From contig NZ_JBHSKT010000008.1 of the NCBI RefSeq assembly GCF_042657365.1, forward strand, positions 124,001 to 188,000: 64,000 nt of DNA, in the 5' to 3' direction. Positions within the stretch are counted from its first letter, which is position 1, and each line of letters begins with the position of its first letter. Below the pieces are notes generated by a model. It had not been told where the DNA came from and searched no databases. It saw nothing but the letters and a program-made list of their open reading frames with translations. A program made the translations under genes and the position numbers. The DNA comes from Adhaeribacter_A terreus (GTDB lineage: Bacteria > Bacteroidota > Bacteroidia > Cytophagales > Hymenobacteraceae). Below, one piece after another: positions 15,933 to 25,141 of the stretch.

Positions 15933-16971
15933 AGCGTGCCTGCAGTTTAATATAGATCGGGAAATGATCGGAATATCCGCCCAAATACTTTTTGCCGGCG
16001 TAGGTACGCAATGGCGCCCCGGCAAATTTTCCTTCCTTTTCCTTAATGCGCTCTTCCTGGTAAATTGTTGCCGAATTAGGAATGTAGCTTAACTTCTTAT
16101 TGGTTAACAGGCTTTTACTCAGCATCATCTGGTCGATCATGTCCCATTCGCCTTTGTAGTAGTAGCTCCCTTTTTTATCTTCGGCCATTTGCGCAAAAGC
16201 GTTAAATAACTGACGGTTTGGCTCTGCTTCAGCGTTTTTATTAGCGTTTAGAATGTCGGTAATGGCTTTACTGTCAGGAGTATCGTTGAAGTCGCCCATG
16301 AGCAATAATTTTGCGTGTTGGTTCTTAATTTGTTCCTGGTCTACAATATCGCGCACAATTTTAGCAACTGCCTCGCGTTTGGGATCGCTGATTTCAGCAC
16401 CGCCTCGTTTACTCGGCCAGTGATTTACCAGAATGGTTATCGTATCGTTGTTCACAATTCCTCTTACTTTCAATAAGTCGCGGGTTTTTTCGCTGGCATC
16501 GGGCAAGGTTACCGGCACGGCGGTTTCCTCGATCGGGCGGAAAATACCTTCTTTGTAAAATAATGCCACATCAATGCTGCGTTCATCCGGGCCTTCAAAA
16601 TGAATAACTTTATAATTCCGGGACGCTAAAGCTGGTTGTTTGGCCAGGTCTTCCAGCACTCTTCGGTTCTCTATTTCGCAAACGCCTAAAATTTCCGGAC
16701 CATCGGCATCGCCCAGCTTTTCAATAACCGAAGCTAGGTTGGTCAGTTTTTGCTGATAGCGCTCCGGCGTCCAATTACTATTGCTGGCTGGCAAAAATTC
16801 TTCGTCGTCTTTATTCGGGTCGTTTTCAGTATCAAAGAGGTTTTCGAGGTTATAAAAAGCTACCGAAATTTCTTTTGGTGCAGCGGCAGGAGTAGTGCTC
16901 GGAGTTTTCTGACAGCTAAATAAAGCAGAAGCCAGCAGACAGCCGGCCGCAAATTTTACAGGGTATTTCAT
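15931..16971 (-). CDS. Endonuclease/exonuclease/phosphatase family lipoprotein
   Basis: 346 residues with signal peptide and lipobox ALFSC (Cys20), then a Thr/Pro/Ala-rich linker. The EEP fold follows: ISVAFYNLENLFDTEN (35-50; Asn of the metal site), ILGVCEIENRRVLEDL (about 94-109; catalytic Glu), ILVNHWPSKRGG, LLLMGDFNDTPDS (GDFND metal site) and GGYSDHFPIYIKL (SDH). All catalytic blocks are present. An exported, probably outer-membrane-anchored nuclease or phosphatase; the substrate is unknown. Such proteins are common in Bacteroidota. Confidence 0.9.
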   Translation of the reverse strand: MKYPVKFAAGCLLASALFSCQKTPSTTPAAAPKEISVAFYNLENLFDTENDPNKDDEEFLPASNSNWTPERYQQKLTNLASVIEKLGDADGPEILGVCEIENRRVLEDLAKQPALASRNYKVIHFEGPDERSIDVALFYKEGIFRPIEETAVPVTLPDASEKTRDLLKVRGIVNNDTITILVNHWPSKRGGAEISDPKREAVAKIVRDIVDQEQIKNQHAKLLLMGDFNDTPDSKAITDILNANKNAEAEPNRQLFNAFAQMAEDKKGSYYYKGEWDMIDQMMLSKSLLTNKKLSYIPNSATIYQEERIKEKEGKFAGAPLRTYAGKKYLGGYSDHFPIYIKLQAR

Positions 16972-17036
16972 GGGTTATTTGTTTTCGGGATGCGAATATG
17001 CGAAATTTACGGCGGAATTAAATAAACGATACGATT

Positions 17037-17366
17037 ATGAAAAAATCCGAAATATATTTCAGCATTGCCCTGGACGAGAATAACGTACCTGAAGCTATTA
17101 GCTGGAGAGCTACCGATGCCGGCGAGAAAATCCATTTTGCTAAAGCCATAAACATCGCTCTTTGGGACCGGGAACAGGCTGGAACCATGAAAATTGACCT
17201 TTGGACGAAAGATATGCCGGTAAACGAAATGAAATATTTCTGCATCGATACCATCGGTTCAATGGCCGAAAGCCTGAAAACGGCTACGAACGACGATGTA
17301 ATGGTAAATAAAATGCGCGCGCTTTGTGAAGAATTATCGAAGCACGTACAGGATACCGCCGAATAA
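17037..17366 (+). CDS. gldC: Gliding motility protein GldC
   Basis: 109 residues, near the usual length of GldC. Distinctive blocks are MKKSEIYFSIALDENNVPEA (1-20), WRATDAGE, ALWDREQAGTMKIDLWTKDM and PVNEMKYFCIDTIGSMAESL. GldC is a small cytoplasmic protein that promotes gliding efficiency in Flavobacterium; its mechanism is unknown. It diverges from the lipoprotein gene at 15931-16971 across 65 bp and ends in a convergent terminator. Confidence 0.93.
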   Translation: MKKSEIYFSIALDENNVPEAISWRATDAGEKIHFAKAINIALWDREQAGTMKIDLWTKDMPVNEMKYFCIDTIGSMAESLKTATNDDVMVNKMRALCEELSKHVQDTAE

Positions 17367-17394
17367 AATGGTATCCTTTTAACGCAAAAAAGTC
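17365..17394 (+). repeat. AAAACG palindromic element 13
   Basis: Core AAAATGGTATCCTTTT overlapping the gldC TAA (17364-17366), arm AAAAAAGTC joined to the terminator stem. Confidence 0.7.
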
Positions 17395-17422
17395 CTTCCG
17401 CTTTTGCAGAAGGACTTTTTTT
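17386..17422. terminator. Bidirectional terminator after gldC
   Basis: AGTCCTTC (17391-17398) / GAAGGACT (17409-17416) with A- and T-runs. Confidence 0.9.
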
Positions 17423-17439
17423 ATGGTATTCAGCTCAAA

Positions 17440-18000
17440 TTAACGGCTCGCAACTGCATTTTCAGTTCCAGCGGTTTCGTCATCGTCGTTATCGGCTAAG
17501 TTATCTTTTTCTACTTTAGAGGTAGCGCCTTCCAGATATCCGCCGTTGGCATAGTCCTTATCGAATTTGTAATAAGAAGGGCGGTTGCCAAAATAGGTCG
17601 AATATTGTTCGGTACTCAGCAAGTTTTCCAGCTCCTTATCGCGGTCTTTACAAACGCCTTTACAATCATTATCGATCTGGGTTACATCGCCGCCAGCAGC
17701 CTCAATGGCCATCATCTGGTTTACTTTATCCAGGTTTATCTGGCGCAACGTACGGGCCTGATAGTTATTCAATTTAAGATCCCTGATCATTTTATCGGTC
17801 AGGTGGTTGGCACGCTGAACCGCAGAAAGGGATTTGCGGGCAGTAGTAGCTGTAGCGCCAGATTTGGCCGCAGTTTTGGTTTCACCTGAAACTTTTTCCG
17901 AGGTTTTACCTTTTTTTGTCTCCGCGATACCGGCTTCTACTGCAATAGAATGCAAGGCAGTAGCAAAAACCAGGCTCGACATTACCAGCATCTTTTTCAT
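17440..18000 (-). CDS. Exported hypothetical protein, Spy/CpxP-like
   Basis: 186 residues with a clear signal peptide (MKKMLVMSSLVFATALHSIA). After a Lys/Thr/Ala-rich segment the central part (about 65-125) is helical and resembles LTxxQ/Spy-type periplasmic proteins: TDKMIRDLKLNNYQARTLRQ, then CKGVCKDRDKELENLLSTEQ (125 region) and YSTYFGNR. Two cysteines in CKGVC could form a disulphide. Spy-like proteins act as periplasmic chaperones, but similarity here is limited, so function is a guess. Confidence 0.7.
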   Translation of the reverse strand: MKKMLVMSSLVFATALHSIAVEAGIAETKKGKTSEKVSGETKTAAKSGATATTARKSLSAVQRANHLTDKMIRDLKLNNYQARTLRQINLDKVNQMMAIEAAGGDVTQIDNDCKGVCKDRDKELENLLSTEQYSTYFGNRPSYYKFDKDYANGGYLEGATSKVEKDNLADNDDDETAGTENAVASR

Positions 18001-18191
18001 AAGTTTTTCCCTTTCTTTTCAGTGATAATTAGATTCTTAAATAGGTAAACAGCGCTTTTTTCAAAAAAGTTGACTTCCTTTATCTTTAACGAAAATAGTG
18101 CCAGCTTGGTATTGGTACTAAAGCTATAAAATAGCGGTAATTTTCGGGTATTTGTTAGATTATTTCCGGAATAAGAAATTTAAAAAAAAAT

Positions 18192-18234
18192 AAAGATCCC
18201 GGTCATGGAAATTAAGCCAAACCGGGATCTTTCT
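18192..18234 (-). terminator. Hairpin terminator downstream of hutI
   Basis: AAAGATCCCGGT (18192-18203) / ACCGGGATCTTT (18221-18232), a perfect 12-bp stem with a poly-A tract upstream that gives a U-tract on the leftward transcript. Confidence 0.88.
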
Positions 18235-18244
18235 TAAGAAAAGC

Positions 18245-18274
18245 CACTTTTTACCTCTAAAACGCTACCATTTT
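18245..18274 (-). repeat. AAAACG palindromic element 14
   Basis: Minus-strand core AAAATGGTAGCGTTTT, arm AAAAAGTG, 11 bp past the hutI stop. Confidence 0.75.
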
Positions 18275-18284
18275 ATGCTCATAT

Positions 18285-19562
18285 TTAGAAGCAGTCGTTC
18301 AGTAGCGGCCTTGCTTCCCGGAACACTTTCCCTTTCAGGATCACTTTATCAATGGTATCGGTTCCGAACGCATAAGGCATAAAGCTGTAACCCGGAATTT
18401 CCTGCGTAATGAAAACGTTGCCAACTTTTCCTTTAGCAATGCTGCCATGCGTTTTCTCCAGCCCTATAGCATACGCAGAATTTATGGTACAAGCGTTAAT
18501 AACTTCTTCCGGCAGCATTTTCAGTTTTATGCAAGCCAGAGACATGGTAAAAGGCATACTGCCCGAAGGAGAACTGCCCGGGTTGTAATCAGACGCCAGT
18601 GCAATTGGTAAACCAGCTTCGATCATTTTGCGGGCCGGCTGGTAATGCAAACCCAGAAAGAAAGCAGCTCCAGGCAATAAGGTAGGCATAGTTTCCGAAT
18701 GCAGTAAGGCCTCAATTTCAGCTTCACCCACGTGTTCCAGATGATCTACACTTATGGCATTATTGGCTACACCAACCTGCACTCCTCCCGAAGTAGCCAA
18801 TTGGTTAGCATGAATTTTTGGACGTAAACCATATTTAATACCTTGTTTTAAAATGCGATCGGTTTCCTCGGGAGTGAAAAATCCTTTATCGCAGAACGAA
18901 TCTACATAATCGGCAAGTCCTTCTGCTGCCACCGCCGGTATCATTTCATTTACGATCAGGTCTATATATTCTTCCCGGGTTTTATCCTTCGGAATTGCAT
19001 GTGCCCCCAGAAAATTAGCTTTTATCTCGATCAGGTTCAGGTCTTTCAGTCTCCTGATCACGCGTAGCATTTTTAATTCATCGTGCAGCGTAAGCCCGTA
19101 ACCACTTTTAATTTCCATGGCCCCGGTACCCATATTAATAACTTCGTGCAGGCGTTTTTGCGCGCTCTTAAAAAGTTCTTCTTCCGAAGTATCCTGCAAA
19201 CGTTTGGCGGAGTTAAGAATACCACCACCGGCGGCAGCAATTTCTTCGTAAGTTTTGCCTTTAATACGGTCCACAAATTCCTGTTCGCGACTGCCGGCAT
19301 ACACAATATGCGTGTGCGAATCTACAAAACACGGAAAAACCAAACGACCGGTAGCATCCATTTCGCTAAAGCCATTATAAAAACGATCGTCCAGCGCGCG
19401 GTATTCTTCCATCGTTCCGAAGTTCTCGATCAGGCCGTTTTTAATAATAAGAAAAGCGTTTTTGATGGTTGGCAGCTGCGCCATTGCTACACCGGCAACC
19501 CAGCGGCGTGGCTCCGTTTCAGTCTGCACCAGCTCTTTAATATTTTTTATGATCAGATTCAT
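18285..19562 (-). CDS. hutI: Imidazolonepropionase
   Basis: 425 residues of the amidohydrolase fold. Metal ligands are visible in DSHTH (81-85); RIKGKTYEEIAAAGGGI (about 101-117), KIHANQL, DHLEHVGE and ASDYNPGSSPSGSMPF (about 329-344) are hallmark HutI blocks. It opens the imidazolone ring to N-formimino-glutamate in histidine degradation. Next to it upstream is dcd rather than other hut genes; hutH is about 41 kb away. Confidence 0.96.
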   Translation of the reverse strand: MNLIIKNIKELVQTETEPRRWVAGVAMAQLPTIKNAFLIIKNGLIENFGTMEEYRALDDRFYNGFSEMDATGRLVFPCFVDSHTHIVYAGSREQEFVDRIKGKTYEEIAAAGGGILNSAKRLQDTSEEELFKSAQKRLHEVINMGTGAMEIKSGYGLTLHDELKMLRVIRRLKDLNLIEIKANFLGAHAIPKDKTREEYIDLIVNEMIPAVAAEGLADYVDSFCDKGFFTPEETDRILKQGIKYGLRPKIHANQLATSGGVQVGVANNAISVDHLEHVGEAEIEALLHSETMPTLLPGAAFFLGLHYQPARKMIEAGLPIALASDYNPGSSPSGSMPFTMSLACIKLKMLPEEVINACTINSAYAIGLEKTHGSIAKGKVGNVFITQEIPGYSFMPYAFGTDTIDKVILKGKVFREARPLLNDCF

Positions 19563-19565
19563 TTT

Positions 19566-19717
19566 TGAATGATTAATTAATGACTCAAATTTATAATAAG
19601 TTGAAACTAAAAACGGTATAGTTTTCAGATAAAAAACTATACCGTTGCAAACTGAAAAGTATGGAAAACTAAATTGCTATCAACAATTAATCATTCATCA
19701 TTACTCATTACTCATTA
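19566..19717. repeat. Inverted word repeat between dcd and hutI
   Basis: TGAATGATTAATT (near 19566-19578) pairs with AATTAATCATTCA (19686-19698); the right side continues as iterated ATTACTC words into the dcd stop codon. Same layout as the GATTAGTGA repeats, different word. Confidence 0.65.
19609..19645 (+). repeat. AAAACG palindromic element 15, hairpin form
   Basis: AAAAACGGTATAGTTTT, spacer cagat, arm AAAAAACT that continues ATACCGTT, so AACGGTATAGTTTT can pair with AAAAACTATACCGTT (one bulged A) across the spacer. Confidence 0.7.
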
Positions 19718-20251
19718 GAATTTATTCTTCCACATCATGCTTTCCACCGGTACTGCGGTGCGTTCGTTGTATTTGGCGTTGGCTTTGGCATTATACATAT
19801 TCTCAATGCCGCCTTTCACTTCAAAATAGATCAGCTGCCCGATCGGCATACCAAAGTAAATACGTACCGGCATGGTTACTGAAATTTCCAAAGTCCAGGT
19901 ATTGCAGAAACCCACATCGCCTTTACCAGCCGTAGCATGAATATCTATACCCAAGCGGCCAACACTTGATTTTCCTTCCAGAAATGGTACGTGCGCGTGA
20001 CTTTCGGTATATTCGTGGGTAACACCTAAATAAAGCGTATTCGGCTGCAATACAAAACCTTCCTCCGGAATCTCAAAAACTTCTATCTGGTTGTGTTTGC
20101 GGGCATCCAGCACACCATCTTTATAGGTAGCCAGATATTTTCCCAAGTGCACATCGTATGAGTTGGTACCCAGGCAATTGCGGTTAAAAGGCTCCACTAC
20201 AATAGTGCCTTTTTCCATTTCTTCCAGAATTTGTTTATCGGTCAGGATCAT
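19715..20251 (-). CDS. dcd: dCTP deaminase
   Basis: 178 residues. The trimeric dUTPase-like fold is marked by EPFNRNCLGTNSYDVHL (20-36), the conserved EGKSSVGRLG (92-101), HATAGKGDVGF (105-115) and TWTLEIS (118-124) carrying the catalytic Glu. It converts dCTP to dUTP (or to dUMP in bifunctional forms) in thymidylate supply. It appears co-transcribed with hutI across the inverted repeat. Confidence 0.93.
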   Translation of the reverse strand: MILTDKQILEEMEKGTIVVEPFNRNCLGTNSYDVHLGKYLATYKDGVLDARKHNQIEVFEIPEEGFVLQPNTLYLGVTHEYTESHAHVPFLEGKSSVGRLGIDIHATAGKGDVGFCNTWTLEISVTMPVRIYFGMPIGQLIYFEVKGGIENMYNAKANAKYNERTAVPVESMMWKNKF

Positions 20252-20262
20252 ATTACGGTAAT

Positions 20263-20292
20263 AAAAATGCTATGCCTTTAAGGCAAAAAAGT
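20263..20292 (+). repeat. AAAACG palindromic element 16
   Basis: AAAAATGCTATGCCTTTAAG plus arm AAAAAAGT, upstream of dcd. Confidence 0.65.
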
Positions 20293-20307
20293 ATGGTACA
20301 GATGCAA

Positions 20308-20332
20308 AAGCCAGCTAAATTTTAGCTGGCTT
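20308..20332 (-). terminator. Terminator of the 503-residue-frame gene
   Basis: AAGCCAGCTAAA / TTTAGCTGGCTT, U-tract on the leftward transcript. Confidence 0.8.
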
Positions 20333-20342
20333 CCGGGTTAAT

Positions 20343-21830
20343 TTAAACTACTTTTATTTTGGCTTTCTTCACCAGCACCCATTGGTCGCCGTTCAGAACA
20401 ATGTTGCCGGGCGTTTCAGTTATCAGGCGTTGGCCAGAGGCCGGGTCGCCGGAAATGTCGCAAACCGGTTTTAGGTACAGATCAGGATTTTCCAAGGCCA
20501 GTTTCTGTTGCGCTTTATCCATCACCATTTCAAAACGGCCTTTCTTTACATCGTTATCCGAAAGCGTAAGTTCAAAAAGCGAGCGGTTTGGGGTGAAATT
20601 GCGGGTCACTTCGTCGTTCCAGAAAAAGCCGTTGCGGTCTGGTTTCGAAAGGAAAAATGTTACTTCCTGCAATTCTTCGGCTCCGTTTGTAATTTCATCT
20701 GTGCTGTAAGCGGCTGCCGGCAGGGTAAAAGGCGTGAAACCGGTTTCATTTTCCTCTTCCATTTCATCCAGATCGGCTACCATAACTTTTGCCGGCTCCG
20801 GTTTAGGAGCAGCCACTGGCGCAGCTTTTGCTACAACCGGTTCCGTTTCAGGTTCAAAATAAGCTGTTTTGGGCACTTCGAAAGGCTTAGGGTGAGAACC
20901 TGTCAGTTTCTGCTCCAATACTGAATTTTTGTGCAGCAATTCATCCATTTGCGCATACAAGCCTTCCACTTCGCGGGTCAGGTTTTCCAGTTGCTTTCTC
21001 AGGGCCAGGTCATTGGTCGTTTCCGTGGAGGTGGCAACCGCAACTTTGGAAATTACGGGGCCGTCGGTCTTTTTCTGAAAATTGTTGTTCACGTAGTTAC
21101 GTAACGCCGGAACCTCTTTCAGTTTAGCCGAAACAGCAAAAGCCAGGGCAGTGCCACTTAAAACCAAAGCCAGCCAGGTTAACCAATCGCGGCGCGGTGC
21201 TTTTTCCTGGAAAACTTCTTCCGGAGTAGCTGCTGTATTGATAACTGGTTGGGTAGAATCGGCGGATAAAGCGGTTTCATCTTCTGCCACTTCTATTTTG
21301 TTGTTCTGCGCCACAGGAGCGGCTTCTTCAACAATCGAATCAGTAGCATCAAGACCGTGTTGTTTTCCCGAGGCGTCTACATAAAGCGCCACGCCTTTTT
21401 TATTGATCTGCTGCAGCGATTTAATAAGCTGAATTTTATCGTCTTTGGTCAGGCTGCTGATAAAAAATTCGAAATCTTTGTTGATCAGAATATCGGCCAG
21501 GCCTTTTTCGAAAGACGCCAGATCGTAACGGCCATTACCGAATTTTTTCTTGAATTTCTCCGAAACGTCGTTATAATTCAGGAACAGTTTTTTGAAAGCG
21601 GCATTCCCTTCAAAATCATCGAAAGTTTTGCGGGTTTTAAAATCAGCCTGCGTAACCGGGAATTTTTTTCGCGGATATTTCCGGTCATACACATACTCGA
21701 TGGTCCGGAAATTCAGTTTATCTACAGTTTTATCGAAAAGATCTTTGTTTTTCTGGTCAAGATCCTGTGCAGAAACCAAGCCTGCAGCAAAAGTGAGTAC
21801 AAATAATAAAAGGGTACTGAGCTTATTCAT
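20343..21830 (-). CDS. Exported or membrane-anchored protein with C-terminal Bacteroidota domain
   Basis: 495 residues from the ATG at 21828-21830; a start 8 codons earlier would run into the hemL terminator. There is a signal peptide (MNKLSTLLLFVLTFAAGLVS), a folded N-terminal part, a hydrophobic segment around residues 213-230 (WLTWLALVLSGTALAFAV), a coiled coil (about 265-300) and a Pro/Glu/Ala-rich linker. The last 120 residues (FLSKPDRNGFFW...NRSLFE... YLKPVCDISG...) form a compact domain I associate with uncharacterised Bacteroidota proteins. No function is assigned. Confidence 0.75.
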   Translation of the reverse strand: MNKLSTLLLFVLTFAAGLVSAQDLDQKNKDLFDKTVDKLNFRTIEYVYDRKYPRKKFPVTQADFKTRKTFDDFEGNAAFKKLFLNYNDVSEKFKKKFGNGRYDLASFEKGLADILINKDFEFFISSLTKDDKIQLIKSLQQINKKGVALYVDASGKQHGLDATDSIVEEAAPVAQNNKIEVAEDETALSADSTQPVINTAATPEEVFQEKAPRRDWLTWLALVLSGTALAFAVSAKLKEVPALRNYVNNNFQKKTDGPVISKVAVATSTETTNDLALRKQLENLTREVEGLYAQMDELLHKNSVLEQKLTGSHPKPFEVPKTAYFEPETEPVVAKAAPVAAPKPEPAKVMVADLDEMEEENETGFTPFTLPAAAYSTDEITNGAEELQEVTFFLSKPDRNGFFWNDEVTRNFTPNRSLFELTLSDNDVKKGRFEMVMDKAQQKLALENPDLYLKPVCDISGDPASGQRLITETPGNIVLNGDQWVLVKKAKIKVV

Positions 21831-21845
21831 AAAAGAAAACGGCAA

Positions 21846-21873
21846 TAAAAACACCGGGCGGAATAGCCCGGTG
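21846..21873 (-). terminator. hemL terminator
   Basis: CACCGGGC (21852-21859) / GCCCGGTG (21866-21873), six-base loop; the leftward transcript ends in UUUUUAUU. Confidence 0.85.
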
Positions 21874-21903
21874 CAGATTTAACTTCAAAATTACAGTTTT
21901 CTG

Positions 21904-21933
21904 AAAAACGGTAGCTTTTTTTATACAAAAACT
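21904..21933 (+). repeat. AAAACG palindromic element 17
   Basis: AAAAACGGTAGCTTTTTTT, arm AAAAACTT, downstream of hemL but in the opposite orientation to most 3' copies. Confidence 0.6.
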
Positions 21934-21942
21934 TAGTGAAAA

Positions 21943-23253
21943 TTAATTCTTTCCACACACTTCGGCCAAAGCAGCTTTATTTGCCGCCAGATATTTGTCA
22001 GCAACTTCGTCGGTTATGGCAGTAGAAACGAACAACGTTTCATATTGCGACGGCGCGAGGTAAACGCCTTTCTGCAACATGCTGTTAAAATATTTGCCGA
22101 AAAGTTGCAGATCAGAAGTTTTAGCCGAAGTGAAATCGGTAACAGGTTGTTCCGTAAAGAAGATCCCGAACATAGAGCCAACCTGGTTAATGGTGTAGTT
22201 CAAACCAAGTTCCTGCATGTTTGCTTTCATGCCGTTCACCATTTTATCGGAAATGCGGTTCAGTTCAGGGTAAAGCGTGGCTGCATTATCGTTCAGGTGG
22301 CGCAGCATTGCCAGACCAGCCGCCATGGCCAGCGGATTGCCGCTCAAGGTTCCAGCCTGGTAAACCGGACCGGCCGGCGCTACGAAATCCATAATTTCCT
22401 TGCGTCCGCCATAAGCACCAACCGGCATGCCGCCACCAATAATTTTACCCATGGTGGTCATATCCGGCATCACGTTGTATAATTCCTGCGCACCGCCTTT
22501 GCTTAACCGGAAACCGGTCATCACTTCGTCGAAGATCAGCACAATACCTTCTTTGGTACACAGGTCGCGCAAACCTTGAAGAAAACCTTCGGCCGGAGGA
22601 ACCAGGCCCATATTGCCTACTACCGGCTCAATAATTATAGCTGCAACCTGGTTTTTCGCTGCATCTACCGCCGTTTTTAACGCTTCCAGATCGTTGAAAG
22701 CTACCGTAATCGTATCTTGCGCTACGCCTTTGGTTACGCCGGGGCTATCCGGAACGCCTAAAGTGATCGCGCCGCTTCCAGCTGAAATTAAAAACGAATC
22801 GCCGTGGCCATGATAGCAACCTTCAAACTTGATGATCTTATCGCGGCCGGTAAAACCACGTGCCACACGAATTGCCGACATGGTAGCTTCTGTACCGGAG
22901 TTAACCATGCGCACCTTTTCAACCGAAGGCATCATTTCGATGATCAGTTCCGCCATTTCTACTTCGCGACGGGTTGGCGCACCAAAAGAAAAAGAATGCT
23001 GCAAAGCATCGGCAATGGCTTTCTGAATAAATTCCGGCGCATGACCTAAGATCATCGGGCCCCAGGAATTGATCATGTCGATGTACTGGTTATTGTCTTC
23101 GTCGGTCAGGTAAGCGCCTTTGGCCGATTTCATGAAGATCGGGTGGCCGCCAACCGCTTTAAAAGCCCGCACCGGGGAATTTACACCGCCGGGGATCAGG
23201 TTTTGTGCGCGTTGAAACAAAGAATCGGAAGTAGAAATGCTATGGTTTTGCAT
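21943..23253 (-). CDS. hemL: Glutamate-1-semialdehyde 2,1-aminomutase
   Basis: 436 residues, the family's usual length. PGGVNSPVRAF (21-31), MVNSGTEATMSAIR (117-130), FDEVMTGFR (241-249) and PLP-binding Lys270 in TMGKIIGGGMPVGAYGG define HemL. It makes 5-aminolevulinate from glutamate-1-semialdehyde in the C5 route to tetrapyrroles. The start region overlaps a palindromic element; it follows the TPR/periplasmic-binding gene by 22 bp and may share its transcript. Confidence 0.96.
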   Translation of the reverse strand: MQNHSISTSDSLFQRAQNLIPGGVNSPVRAFKAVGGHPIFMKSAKGAYLTDEDNNQYIDMINSWGPMILGHAPEFIQKAIADALQHSFSFGAPTRREVEMAELIIEMMPSVEKVRMVNSGTEATMSAIRVARGFTGRDKIIKFEGCYHGHGDSFLISAGSGAITLGVPDSPGVTKGVAQDTITVAFNDLEALKTAVDAAKNQVAAIIIEPVVGNMGLVPPAEGFLQGLRDLCTKEGIVLIFDEVMTGFRLSKGGAQELYNVMPDMTTMGKIIGGGMPVGAYGGRKEIMDFVAPAGPVYQAGTLSGNPLAMAAGLAMLRHLNDNAATLYPELNRISDKMVNGMKANMQELGLNYTINQVGSMFGIFFTEQPVTDFTSAKTSDLQLFGKYFNSMLQKGVYLAPSQYETLFVSTAITDEVADKYLAANKAALAEVCGKN

Positions 23254-23263
23254 GGGAAAAGTC
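23234..23263 (+). repeat. AAAACG palindromic element 18 across the hemL start
   Basis: GAAATGCTATGGTTTTGC plus arm GAAAAGTC; the core encodes the first residues of HemL (antisense) and the spacer includes its ATG. Confidence 0.6.
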
Positions 23264-23275
23264 GTTATAAATAAT

Positions 23276-24964
23276 TTATTTAATTACCGGATTCATCAGC
23301 ATCAGCTGTTTGTTTTCCAGTTTTAAGATCGGAACAAATTGGTTATCGCGGCCCGTGGCGTGATTAAATGCCGGGAATAAGGTGCCGGAAACGGTATTGG
23401 TTTGCGGTAAAAAAGTCTCGAAATCAGGGCCGTAAGCATTCAGCAATGAACCATAACGGAACAACATTTCGAAACCGGCATAGGCGTAATGCGAAGGCGG
23501 AACATTATACGTGGACGTAAATTTCCGGCGGAACTGGCGTACCGATGCATTCTTCAGATCGGCGTATTTCGGGTAAATAAAGTAAAGTTCTGTCTCGTCG
23601 AGCTGGGCAATAGAAAGCTGCGGCATTTCGAGCCAGGTTTCTTTGGTAATTACCGGCAGTTTCGGGTTCTGGCTTTGAACCTGGCTCACCGTGGCAACGG
23701 CGGCCGGCAGATTATCTGAAACCACCAGCAAATGCCCGAAAGTTTTCAGATCCACATTCTTGTAGATCGCCATCACATTCGGGCTTTTCTTCGTGTTTAT
23801 TTTCTTGAAAAGTTTCACTTTACCGCCGCGCAGTTCAAATTGCTTGCTGTAAGCGCGGGCAAAAATGGTATCGTCTTTAACATTTTCAAAAATAATGGCC
23901 GCGGTTTTATCGGGGAAATTATCGTAGGCAAAATCGGCGGCTCGCTGCGCTCGGGTTATAACCGAAGATTCGAACATAAAAAGATTCGGGCTGCCATTTA
24001 TTACTTCCAGATCTTCCGATAGCGGGTTTATCACGTTTAAATGGTTAGTATTCGCAAAAGCAGCCGTTTGTTTGGCGGAAGCTTTATAGACCGGGCCAAT
24101 TACCAGATCCATGGTTTTTAATTCCGGCAACCGGAAAATTTTACCAACTTCGGTAGTATCGGTACCGGCTTCGTAAGAAAATACGTTGAGCTTCACATTA
24201 TTTTTCAGCAACGAATCCTGCGCCAGTTTCATGCCGGCATAAAGATCGGCCGCGAACTGGTTTTTACGTTTCGAAGCGGCATCGGCATTCAACGAAAAGG
24301 GTAGCAGTACCGCCACATTATATTCCGTTTTTTTGCCACCAGCCTTCATTTTCTCCGGGTTATAAACCGAAGTATCTAATTTGAATTTCCTTACGATATT
24401 TTCCAGCGTACCCTGATCTTCGGGCGCGTACCAGCCCGAAACCAATTTATCGGCGTAGGCTTTTGCCAGAACTTTATCGTCGGGGAATTGCTGCAGCAGG
24501 TTTTTGAAACGGTTTTTATCGCCCAGCGAAAGGAGATAAGATCGTTCCAGGTTTTGCGCATCGGTTTTAATGAAATCAGATTCTACCACCTGCAAATTCC
24601 GGATGGCGCTTTCATAATCCTGCTGGTCGAAATCTAATTTGGCAAGCAGATAATACGCTTCCTCAATGTTGCCCCAGTCGGGTGCGGTGCGAGTGAGCTG
24701 CTGCAACATGTTGTAGGCTTCCAGAATTTTATTGGCTTTTACAGCAGCCACGGCATATAAATAACTGGCTTCAGCGGCCCGCGGGTTACCCGAAGCTACG
24801 TTGCTAAGCGGCAGAAACTCGGCCATAGCCAGCGAATATTTTTTCTGGTCCAGCAAAGCGCGGCCGTTCTGATAGCGGGTATCCTGCTCCGGCGTTTGCG
24901 CCAGCGCCTGAAAACTCATTGCCGTCAGACCTAAAACAACTGTTGAAAACCGTATCTTCTTCAT
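23276..24964 (-). CDS. TPR plus periplasmic-binding (receptor-ligand-binding) protein
   Basis: 562 residues from the ATG at 24964, directly before a signal peptide (KKIRFSTVVLGLTAMSFQAL). Residues about 25-195 are tetratricopeptide repeats (RYQNGRALLDQKKYSLAMAE, EAYYLLAKLDFDQQDYESAI). The remainder is a type-I periplasmic-binding fold: YNVAVLLPFSLNADAASK, FAADLYAGMKLAQDSLLKN, DLVIGPVYKASAKQTAAFAN. The architecture is like LppC/LpoA and Bacteroidota amino-acid-ABC-like proteins. Ligand unknown; a role in envelope assembly is inference. Confidence 0.8.
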   Translation of the reverse strand: MKKIRFSTVVLGLTAMSFQALAQTPEQDTRYQNGRALLDQKKYSLAMAEFLPLSNVASGNPRAAEASYLYAVAAVKANKILEAYNMLQQLTRTAPDWGNIEEAYYLLAKLDFDQQDYESAIRNLQVVESDFIKTDAQNLERSYLLSLGDKNRFKNLLQQFPDDKVLAKAYADKLVSGWYAPEDQGTLENIVRKFKLDTSVYNPEKMKAGGKKTEYNVAVLLPFSLNADAASKRKNQFAADLYAGMKLAQDSLLKNNVKLNVFSYEAGTDTTEVGKIFRLPELKTMDLVIGPVYKASAKQTAAFANTNHLNVINPLSEDLEVINGSPNLFMFESSVITRAQRAADFAYDNFPDKTAAIIFENVKDDTIFARAYSKQFELRGGKVKLFKKINTKKSPNVMAIYKNVDLKTFGHLLVVSDNLPAAVATVSQVQSQNPKLPVITKETWLEMPQLSIAQLDETELYFIYPKYADLKNASVRQFRRKFTSTYNVPPSHYAYAGFEMLFRYGSLLNAYGPDFETFLPQTNTVSGTLFPAFNHATGRDNQFVPILKLENKQLMLMNPVIK

Positions 24965-25076
24965 CCCAAAAACTAAAAATGTTGTGCTTCTTTTAAAATG
25001 GACTATTAAAAACTGTACCATTTTAAACGCGCTAATCCGGGCAAAATTAACAAATTAATTTAACCCGGATCACCTG

Positions 25077-25106
25077 AAAACGCTATGCTTTCTATGCTAA
25101 AAACTC
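25077..25106 (+). repeat. AAAACG palindromic element 19
   Basis: Core AAAACGCTATGCTTTC, arm AAAAACTC. Confidence 0.7.
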
Positions 25107-25141
25107 AAAGCTTTAACCTGAGATCTTGCAACCAAGAAAAA